Shown here: positions 58,540 through 64,000 of the stretch, piece by piece
Position numbering within the stretch: position 1 is the first letter of the stretch
Layout: the number at the start of each line of letters is the position of its first letter
Assembly (NCBI RefSeq): GCF_009933135.1
Contig: NZ_MAEH01000014.1
Span: forward strand, 496,001-560,000
Length of the DNA: 64,000 nucleotides
Origin: Candidatus Enterococcus leclercqii
GTDB taxonomy: Bacteria; Bacillota; Bacilli; Lactobacillales; Enterococcaceae
Direction: 5' to 3'
Program-made: the position numbers and the translations under genes
The notes under the pieces: generated by a model
Told to the model about the DNA's origin: nothing
Database searches by the model: none
Seen by the model: the letters and a program-made list of their open reading frames with translations, nothing else

Positions 58540-59295
58540 TTAGGAAAGATGAACCCCTTTGTCGACGAAAATCACTTCTCCGATAATGCCACTTGCTGCT
58601 GGACTGATGAGAAAAGCAGCCGCATTTCCGACTTCTTCAATCGTCACGCCGATATGATCGGGAGTGCGTTCTTCAGAAAGTTGGATCAGCTTTTGATAAT
58701 CTTGAACACCAGTTACCGCTAGTGTCTTAATGGCCCCGGCAGAAACGCCGTTGACACGAATTCCTTGAGGAGAAAGCTCTGCTGCCAGATAACGGACTTC
58801 AGCTTCCAAAGCCGCCTTTGCGATTCCCATCATATTGTAGTTAGGTACGGCCCGTTCAGCCCCTAAGTAACTCATGGTTACGATGCCGCTGTTTGGTGCC
58901 AAGATTGGTTTGGCATACTTTGTCACTGCAATCAGCGAATATGCGCTGATGTCTTGCGCCAAGGCAAAACCTTCGCGACTAATGTTCAGGATATCTCCGG
59001 AAAGATCTTCCTTGTTGGCGTAGGCGATAGCGTGCACGATCCCGTGAATTTCGCCGGCATTTTCACCGATTTGTTGGAAGGCATTCTCGATACTTTCATC
59101 TGAGGAAGCATCACATTCCACCATAAATGAATTTTCCGGTACTAATTTATCCAATTGCTTTTTCATACGTTCATTTTGGTAGGTATAGATGACTTCAGCG
59201 CCTTGCTCTATCAATGCTTTGGCGCATCCCCAAGCAATACTGCGCTTGTTTGCAACACCCATAACTACGACTTTTTTTCCTTGTAATAAGCTCAT
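58540..59295 (-). CDS. fabI: Enoyl-[acyl-carrier-protein] reductase FabI
   Basis: Start chosen at ATG 59295 (MSLLQGKKVVVMGVANKRSIAWG), after AAGGAGTGTCAGC; the upstream Met codons lie in the promoter. The 251-residue SDR enzyme carries the FabI signature with Tyr143, Tyr153 and Lys160 (MSYLGAERAVPNYNMMGIAK) and the NADH-binding GVANKRSIAWG. It completes each fatty acid elongation cycle and is the triclosan target. In enterococci fabI is separate from the main fab cluster. It diverges from a FabZ/FabN-like gene with FabT-type palindromes between them. Confidence 0.97.
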   Translation of the reverse strand: MSLLQGKKVVVMGVANKRSIAWGCAKALIEQGAEVIYTYQNERMKKQLDKLVPENSFMVECDASSDESIENAFQQIGENAGEIHGIVHAIAYANKEDLSGDILNISREGFALAQDISAYSLIAVTKYAKPILAPNSGIVTMSYLGAERAVPNYNMMGIAKAALEAEVRYLAAELSPQGIRVNGVSAGAIKTLAVTGVQDYQKLIQLSEERTPDHIGVTIEEVGNAAAFLISPAASGIIGEVIFVDKGVHLS

Positions 59296-59380
59296 GCTGA
59301 CACTCCTTGAAATGAGAATAGTATAATTGCAGATCAAAAAATAAAGGTTTTCTGTTGCCATTCCCATTATTAGGGAAAAA

Positions 59381-59397
59381 GGTTTGATTGTCAAACT
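59381..59397. promoter_or_regulatory. FabT-like operator overlapping the fabI -35 box
   Basis: GGTTTGATTGTCAAACT is a palindrome close to the FabT-type consensus (AGTTTGATNATCAAACT). On the minus strand TTGACA (plus 59389-59394) lies inside it, with AATAAT 17 bases on as the -10 of fabI. Binding of FabT would block fabI transcription. Confidence 0.72.
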
Positions 59398-59457
59398 ATT
59401 TTTTTCGATTAAATTTATTAGGGAGCTTCCCAGTTGCTGTAATTTCAGAGTTGTGAT

Positions 59458-59484
59458 ATTTTGATAATCAAACTAAATAGTTTG
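59458..59484. promoter_or_regulatory. FabT-like operator with overlapping palindrome, upstream of the FabZ/FabN-like gene
   Basis: ATTTTGATAATCAAACT (59458-59474) is a near-palindrome of the same consensus, and CAAACTAAATAGTTTG (59469-59484) is a second palindrome sharing its right arm. The pair lies between the two divergent genes, closer to the plus-strand gene. Confidence 0.72.
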
Positions 59485-59559
59485 TTAGTTTGCCCTGATG
59501 AACTTATAGCCAGTGTGTTGCTATTGTTACGGGGATTTTAGATGAAAGGGGTTTGCCAA

Positions 59560-59997
59560 ATGACGCAAATCATGAATACCGAAGAAATCAAACAAGTGAT
59601 TCCAAATCGTTATCCTATATATTACATGGATCAAGTCATTCAACTGGTCCCTGGTGAGACGATCACTGCAGTTAAAAATGTGACTGTGAATGAGGACTTT
59701 ATGCAGGGAAATTTTCCGGAAGATCCCCACATGCCGGGAACTTTGATTTTGGAAGCTTTGGCTCAAGCTGGATCGATTTTGATCCTCAAGTCGCCACAAT
59801 TTGCTGGGCAGACAGCTTATATTGGCGGTATCGACAAAGCGCAATTTATTGAAAAAGTCCGTGCAGGAGACGTGTTGCACCTGAAGTTTACGATCACCAA
59901 AATCAAAGGAAATGTCGGTCGTGCAGATGCAGTGGCCACTGTTGCCGGAAAAACCACAGCTTGTTGTTGTTTCACCTTTATTGTCGGTGCTAAGTAA
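59560..59997 (+). CDS. FabZ/FabN-like hot-dog protein with catalytic His replaced
   Basis: I start at ATG 59560 (MTQIMNTEEIKQVIPNRYP), with AAAGGGG eight bases upstream; ATG 59542 is the alternative. The 145-residue protein aligns with enterococcal FabN (3-hydroxyacyl-ACP dehydratase/isomerase) and FabZ over its whole length. In these enzymes the motif GHFPxxPxMPG supplies the catalytic His. Here it is GNFPEDPHMPG, with Asn51; the partner Glu65 (LILEALAQ) is kept. No fabO/KAS gene follows, unlike the E. faecalis arrangement. It may be inactive or have a changed role; expression is probably under FabT. Confidence 0.85.
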   Translation: MTQIMNTEEIKQVIPNRYPIYYMDQVIQLVPGETITAVKNVTVNEDFMQGNFPEDPHMPGTLILEALAQAGSILILKSPQFAGQTAYIGGIDKAQFIEKVRAGDVLHLKFTITKIKGNVGRADAVATVAGKTTACCCFTFIVGAK

Positions 59998-60082
59998 TAC
60001 TGCTTAGCCAATGAGATTATGAGAATATTGGAAATGATAATTGCTTTAAGAGAATACAAGAAAGCTTAGCAAATGTATTCTA

Positions 60083-60135
60083 CAAAAAAAGAGGTGCCGT
60101 TTTTCCGAAATTTCGGAAGAAGGCCCTCTTTTTCA
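60083..60135. terminator. Bidirectional terminator between the FabZ/FabN-like and cyclophilin genes
   Basis: AAAAAAGAGG...CCTCTTTTT arms with an inner CCGAAATTTCGG hairpin; A and T runs on both sides suit both convergent genes. Confidence 0.75.
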
Positions 60136-60166
60136 CTTATTTTATTCCTGCGTTCTTAATTGATTC

Positions 60167-60934
60167 TTATTTTGCTTCTTGAATGATCTTAATCTTATTG
60201 ATTTTTACTTCTTTTTTCAGAGTCGCATTTTCACCTAAACTATTTGCCTCATCGGTTTTTTCAGCAGTGGCAATCTTATCGACAACTTCCATGCCGTTAT
60301 CAATCACTTGACCAAAGACGGTATACTGGCCATCCAACTGTGGCACACCGCCTTTTTTGTAAGCGTTGATGATGTCTTCAGGATAATATTGTTTTGCTAA
60401 ACCGTCAGAAACATCATTCTTATTTTGGATGATGAAAAATTGGCTGCCATTAGAATTTGGATCTTGACTGCGAGCCATTGCTAGGGCACCACGAATGTTA
60501 TAAAGCTGGTTGCTGGCTTCCAACTCGAAGCCGTCGCCCCAAATGCTTTCGCCGCCAGTACCGTCACCGTTGGGATCGCCACCTTGGATCATGAAATCTT
60601 CAACTACCCGATGGAATTTCGTGCCATCGTAATAGCCATCTTTGGCGTGGGTCACAAAATTTTCTACCGCTTTTGGAGCAATTTTGGGGAATAGTTTAAT
60701 CTTGATATTGCCAGCGGTTGTTTCCATCTCTACGACCGTCTCATCGGCGGTCACCTCGTCAGATAGTTGGGGCAGATCCAGGCTGTTCAGATCAACAGAA
60801 GAAGAGGTGGTCGTCTCTTGCGTTGTGCTAGAAGCATCCTTTTCGGAATCGGCAGTGTTGCTACTGCCGCAAGCACCTAGTAAAAGCAGTGCTGCTAAAG
60901 TGGTAAAGCCGGTGATCAATCGTTTTTGTTTCAT
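60167..60934 (-). CDS. Cyclophilin-type peptidyl-prolyl isomerase lipoprotein
   Basis: A 255-residue lipoprotein: signal peptide ending in lipobox LLGAC (Cys22), a Ser/Thr-rich linker (about 23-60), then a cyclophilin domain with FHRVVEDFMIQGGDP (about 108-122), GALAMARSQDPNSNGSQFFI and the QYTVFGQVI block. The catalytic Arg (FHR) and the QFF region are kept. It should help fold secreted proteins outside the membrane. The parvulin foldase PrsA is a different family. Minus strand, own promoter. Confidence 0.92.
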   Translation of the reverse strand: MKQKRLITGFTTLAALLLLGACGSSNTADSEKDASSTTQETTTSSSVDLNSLDLPQLSDEVTADETVVEMETTAGNIKIKLFPKIAPKAVENFVTHAKDGYYDGTKFHRVVEDFMIQGGDPNGDGTGGESIWGDGFELEASNQLYNIRGALAMARSQDPNSNGSQFFIIQNKNDVSDGLAKQYYPEDIINAYKKGGVPQLDGQYTVFGQVIDNGMEVVDKIATAEKTDEANSLGENATLKKEVKINKIKIIQEAK

Positions 60935-61043
60935 TATTGATTTCCTTTCTGTCGGATCGGTACGCTTATGAAGTCCTCAAGGAGAATCTTCATACCCGAT
61001 ACGGATTCTTTCCATAATAGGATAACAAAGAAATGCGCCCCTG

Positions 61044-61072
61044 ACTATACTCGTATGTGAACTTTTTGTAAA
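61044..61072 (-). promoter_or_regulatory. Promoter of the cyclophilin lipoprotein gene
   Basis: Minus strand: TTTACA (plus 61067-61072), 17-base spacer, TATAGT (plus 61044-61049). Gives a leader of about 100 bases. Confidence 0.7.
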
Positions 61073-61099
61073 CCTTTTCCGATTTTTAAGGTAAAGGTG

Positions 61100-61128
61100 T
61101 AGACCAATTAAAAAGCCAGTGCTATACT
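61100..61128 (+). promoter_or_regulatory. mupG: Promoter of mupG
   Basis: TAGACC (61100-61105), 17-base spacer, TGC TATACT (61120-61128, extended -10). It is back to back with the minus promoter at 61044-61072. The remaining leader to 61247 has no recognised element. Confidence 0.6.
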
Positions 61129-61247
61129 AAATATGCTACTAAAACCGATTTCGAAATGCCCGCTAGATCAGGTTACCTATTCGTAAGAAAATCAGAGGGA
61201 ACGCTGGTTGGTAAGTTTTTCGAAACGCTATTCAGGAGGATCATTTC

Positions 61248-62342
61248 ATGGGTAAATTAGGTATTTCCATCTATCCGGAACGTTCAACATTTGAAAAGGA
61301 CAAAGCCTACTTGGATTTGGCACATAAGTATGGCTTTAAACGCGTGTTTACCAGCTTGCTGCAAATTTCTGGCGACAAGGAACAAGTGTTGGCAGACTTT
61401 AAAAAAGTGGTAGACTATGCAAACTCGCTGGACATGGAAGTAATGGTGGACATCAATCCGGCTTTGTTTGAACAATTAGAAATTTCATATGACGATTTGT
61501 CATTCTTCGATAACATGGGCGCATACGGTGTCCGTCTGGATGTCGGATTTACTGGGGCAGAAGAAGCCCGCATGACACGTAATCCATACGGCATCAAAAT
61601 CGAAATCAATATGTCTTCTGGTACCAACTATGTCGATAATATTATGAGTTATTCACCAAATACTAACAATTTGCTGGGTTCTCACAATTTCTATCCGCAT
61701 CGCTATTCTGGGCTGAGTTATGATCATTTTGTTTTCTGTTCAGAAAAATTCCGTAAATACAATCTGAACACGATGGCCTTTGTCAACTCTCATGATGCGA
61801 CTTTTGGACCTTGGCCGACACAAGACGGTTTGTGCTCACTGGAAGATCACCGAGATCTGGAATTGGCGACACAGGTCAAGCACCTGGTTTTGACTGGCTT
61901 GATCGACGACATTTCCATTGGCAATGCCTATGCTTCAGAAGCTGAACTGGCGGCTATGGCTGAAGCCTTCAATGGGGAATACCCAACTTTGAAAGTAGTT
62001 GTGGAAGATGATATTACAGAAGATGAGCGGATTTGTCTGTTTGACAATCTTCATAGCTATCGTGGGGATCGTTCTGAATACATCCTGCGTTCAACTATGA
62101 CTCGGGTATACTATAAAGACAAACCATTCCCGGCACACAATACTCGAGATATTACACGCGGGGATGTTTTGATTGATAACGTAGATTACGGGCAATATAA
62201 AGGGGAAACTCAGATTGCTTTGAAAGAAATGAAAAATGATGGACGGGTTAACGTTGTCGGCCGCATTTCTGATGATGAATTGTTCTTGTTAGGATTTTTG
62301 AAACCATGGTCAAACTTCAAACTGAAGGAAAGCCAAGGCTGA
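61248..62342 (+). CDS. mupG: MupG-like 6-phospho-N-acetylmuramidase (DUF871, TIM barrel)
   Basis: A 364-residue protein of the DUF871 family. It starts GISIYPERSTFEKDKAYLDLAHKYGFKRVFTSLL and has the conserved NPALFEQL, GVRLDVGF, IEINMSSGTNYVDNI and HNFYPHRYSGL blocks of the TIM-barrel and a C-terminal beta domain. The Staphylococcus aureus member MupG hydrolyses MurNAc-6-phosphate-GlcNAc from peptidoglycan recycling. No murQ or PTS gene (MurP type) is adjacent, so the pathway is split or the substrate may differ. RBS CAGGAGG. Single gene with its own terminator. Confidence 0.88.
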   Translation: MGKLGISIYPERSTFEKDKAYLDLAHKYGFKRVFTSLLQISGDKEQVLADFKKVVDYANSLDMEVMVDINPALFEQLEISYDDLSFFDNMGAYGVRLDVGFTGAEEARMTRNPYGIKIEINMSSGTNYVDNIMSYSPNTNNLLGSHNFYPHRYSGLSYDHFVFCSEKFRKYNLNTMAFVNSHDATFGPWPTQDGLCSLEDHRDLELATQVKHLVLTGLIDDISIGNAYASEAELAAMAEAFNGEYPTLKVVVEDDITEDERICLFDNLHSYRGDRSEYILRSTMTRVYYKDKPFPAHNTRDITRGDVLIDNVDYGQYKGETQIALKEMKNDGRVNVVGRISDDELFLLGFLKPWSNFKLKESQG

Positions 62343-62357
62343 TTGTTTGATGCATTG

Positions 62358-62387
62358 CCGCTTCTCACTTGTGAGAGGCGGTTTTTT
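62358..62387 (+). terminator. Intrinsic terminator of mupG
   Basis: CCGCTTCTCAC (62358-62368) pairs with GTGAGAGGCGG (62371-62381, one G-T), then six T residues. Confidence 0.93.
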
Positions 62388-62571
62388 CCTTACAGCAACA
62401 AGCTATATCTGTAAAATTTGCTAAAATATAAGTTTACATAATGCAATTACTGACGTTTAAAAAATCGGCTCTTAAAGTGCTGCAAAAAGCTGAAACCAAT
62501 GTGTTACAATTACATAAGAAATCTTGCATCCCCATAAAGAAAATGGGATGAATCAGTCTGGGGGAAGCGGA

Positions 62572-63090
62572 ATGCTGGTAGAAATTGATGCGCTTAGTGT
62601 GGGTCAATTGTATCTGGATCAAAATAAAATCGAAAAAAACGGACAATTGTTGCGAGCCGCTCAGTTTGAAGGTTATCCGCCAATTGAAGTGTATGAAATT
62701 TTCCCTGGACAATTGACAATTCTGGATGGAAATTCTCGTTGCTATCTCTTATATTTGGCAGGAAAAAAAGAGGTCGAAGTCACTTTTGCAGCAACAGAGG
62801 AAGTGGAGACGATGATTATGCGGCCACTGTACGAGGCCTGTCTGCGCTGGTGCCAAAAATCGGGTGTGTATCACATTGCCGATTTGTCCCAGCGAATCCT
62901 TCCAACCAATGTCTTCATGGAAAAATGGGTGGGCAGATGTCAGCAGATGATTGCTCTTTTACAGGCCTGCCAAGAAGACTCTAACCTTGCGATCTTATTT
63001 GAAGAAGCGTTGCAAGCGGGCAAGGATCCAATTGCACTTTCAGGAGAAAGAAAATTGCTATTGGACGAAGTTTTGTCTCAGAAGAATTGA
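62572..63090 (+). CDS. Unknown protein with possible ParB/Srx-like fold
   Basis: I do not recognise the family with certainty. Start ATG 62572 follows GGGGGAAG; ATG 62524 or 62548 are less likely. The 172-residue protein has a first half similar in pattern to ParB/sulfiredoxin-like domains: VGQLYLDQNKIEKNGQLLRAAQFEG, then PIEVYEIFPGQLTILDGNSRCYLLYLAG, where DGNSR recalls the DGHHR/DGRHR nucleotide site. The second half is helical with several Cys. The NUDIX gene follows after 20 bases, so both may work on a nucleotide. A small CATCCC/GGATG hairpin precedes the RBS. Confidence 0.6.
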   Translation: MLVEIDALSVGQLYLDQNKIEKNGQLLRAAQFEGYPPIEVYEIFPGQLTILDGNSRCYLLYLAGKKEVEVTFAATEEVETMIMRPLYEACLRWCQKSGVYHIADLSQRILPTNVFMEKWVGRCQQMIALLQACQEDSNLAILFEEALQAGKDPIALSGERKLLLDEVLSQKN

Positions 63091-63110
63091 TTTTGAAAGG
63101 AGGAAGATTC

Positions 63111-63746
63111 ATGAATCGTATCGATGAACAAGCCCTCGTGTTAAATTTAAGCCGACTGCAAGCAATTGCACAAAGTGGAAAAGCCTACAGCAAAGACGTT
63201 TTTGATCAAGAACGCTATGAAGAGTTGACAGCTGTCACTGAGAGCTTGATCGCACAGTTAACCCCAGTTCCTGAGAAGCAACTTGCGGTTTTTATGACCG
63301 CTGATGAAGGATACGCCACACCAAAAGTAGATATTCGGGCAGCGGTGTTCAACGAAAAGAATCAGTTGTTGTTAGTGAAAGAAAAACGGGAAGGATGCTG
63401 GGCGCTTCCTGGTGGTTGGGGAGATGTCGGTTATTCTCCCTTTGAAGTCGCTAAAAAAGAAACGCTGGAAGAGGCTGGGGTGAATATCATTCCTCAAAAA
63501 CTGATTGCCTTGCGTGACATGGCCAAGCACGATTATCCGTATCGTTTGACCTATGTCTACAAATTGTTTATCTATTGTCGTTGGCAAAGTGGCCAACCGG
63601 TTTCTGGCGTTGAGACCAGTGATGCCCGCTTTTTCAACATTGACGAAATTCAAAGTCTGGATCTGTCCCTGCCGCGGAACTCGTTTGTAGATCTGATGAT
63701 GGCCTATGCTTATCATCAAGCACCCTTTCCAACTATTTGTGATTGA
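63111..63746 (+). CDS. NUDIX hydrolase with N-terminal NUDIX_N-type domain
   Basis: Start ATG 63111, behind AAAGGAGG. The 211-residue protein has a helical N-terminal domain (about 1-60) found in a subset of Firmicute NUDIX enzymes, then the NUDIX domain. The box reads GGWGDVGYSPFEVAKKETLEEAG: the REUxEE core is KETLEE, so metal-binding Glu are kept, while the upstream Glu of Gx5E is Tyr, which is usual in this subfamily (as in YjhB). ADP-ribose or similar nucleoside diphosphate substrates are typical; not determinable here. In operon with the ParB-like gene. Confidence 0.9.
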   Translation: MNRIDEQALVLNLSRLQAIAQSGKAYSKDVFDQERYEELTAVTESLIAQLTPVPEKQLAVFMTADEGYATPKVDIRAAVFNEKNQLLLVKEKREGCWALPGGWGDVGYSPFEVAKKETLEEAGVNIIPQKLIALRDMAKHDYPYRLTYVYKLFIYCRWQSGQPVSGVETSDARFFNIDEIQSLDLSLPRNSFVDLMMAYAYHQAPFPTICD

Positions 63747-63812
63747 GACTGGCTAATCACCTGTGGAAGAAAAATTTGTTATAGAAAATGAAAATGTAAA
63801 GGAAGTATATAA

Positions 63813-64000
63813 ATGAAGTGGACTATACGCATTGGACTGATCGCTTTGGTCCTAGTGGCAGCTGTCTTGCTTTTTGCTGGAAATTATTTTTATACGTATG
63901 CCTTTGTACCGGCACCAAAAGACTTCTTGGCTAGTGAAGAAACTACTGATAGCAAGAAAACCACTCCCGAACAAGCTTGGTTTAATGGTAAGACCCGAAA
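63813..64000 (+). CDS. Probable alpha/beta hydrolase, N-terminal part (cut by window end)
   Basis: The frame is open from ATG 63813 (AAAGGAAG upstream) to the window end, giving 62 residues: an N-terminal membrane or signal segment (about 5-24) followed by NYFYTYAFVPAPKDFL and a DSKKTTPEQAWF stretch. This start resembles membrane-anchored alpha/beta hydrolases of enterococci, but the catalytic domain is outside the window, so the assignment is tentative. Confidence 0.6.
   Translation, partial: MKWTIRIGLIALVLVAAVLLFAGNYFYTYAFVPAPKDFLASEETTDSKKTTPEQAWFNGKTR

Noticed and set aside
61228-61243. GAAACGCTATTCA upstream of mupG as a CcpA cre site
   Set aside because: It needs a one-base insertion and has mismatches in the invariant core, and it lies at the RBS.

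Overview
The window is ordinary low-GC Firmicute chromosome. Gene content and order point to Enterococcus or a very close relative among the Lactobacillales. The evidence is blocks shared with Bacillus and typical of enterococci (typA-ylaN-ftsW-pyc, ylbC/F/G-rsmD-coaD-ylbL, polA-mutM-coaE-nrdR-dnaB-dnaI, trmK-nif3, murI-rph/rdgB-yfcE-cbpB), a fused RNase PH/ITPase, a stand-alone fabI beside a FabN-like gene with FabT-type operators, a DUF1149 protein, MupG, and strong AGGAGG ribosome binding sites. I see no prophage, plasmid, intact insertion sequence, CRISPR array, rRNA or tRNA gene. I assign the genus by inference and do not name a species.

Layout. 1-8.5 kb: end of typA, ylaN, ftsW, pyruvate carboxylase, then ylbC-, ylbF- and ylbG-like genes. 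8.6-12 kb: rsmD-coaD-SepM-like protease (overlapping genes), then DUF1149 and VOC genes. 12-17.3 kb: hydantoinase/dihydropyrimidinase, a PPP-type phosphoesterase, tex (with a terminator-like hairpin in its leader) and sprT-like. 17.5-22.7 kb: murC, a DUF998 membrane protein, glycerol kinase and an unknown gene. 22.8-26.5 kb: helD diverging from an AadK-type nucleotidyltransferase, plus a tautomerase. 26.5-31 kb: T-box-controlled thrS, a MaoC-like protein, a BI-1 protein and a degenerate LCP-like protein. 31-42.7 kb: replication, repair and CoA block (polA, mutM, coaE, nrdR, dnaB, dnaI), trmK, nif3, pepT. 42.7-50 kb: unknown minus-strand gene, DHH phosphoesterase, GlsB-type protein, trpS (minus) and a four-gene polar amino acid ABC transporter. 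50-54.7 kb: murI, rph-rdgB, phosphodiesterase, cbpB and a membrane-anchored EEP-family protein. 55-64 kb: MscS, Na/Pi cotransporter, fabI diverging from a FabZ/FabN-like gene, a lipoprotein cyclophilin, mupG, a ParB-fold-like gene, a NUDIX hydrolase, and the start of an alpha/beta-hydrolase-like gene cut by the window end.

The most interesting non-genic signal is a family of intergenic elements seen four times: a tandem pair after murC, one between nptA and fabI, and one inverted between the GlsB gene and trpS. Each combines a small GTGAC/GTCAC-type hairpin or its remnant, a conserved linker, and a terminator-like hairpin. The hairpin's stem sequence varies while pairing is kept; its loop and exit sequence are conserved. 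Two copies share about 185 bp of further non-coding homology.

Other unusual points are a FabZ/FabN-like protein whose catalytic His is Asn, a glycerol kinase lacking the HPr-phosphorylated His, a MutM with an internal insertion of about 50 residues, a short motif shared by the leaders of the DUF1149 and DHH genes, and a small gene downstream of dnaI whose only well-spaced start is an ATC codon.
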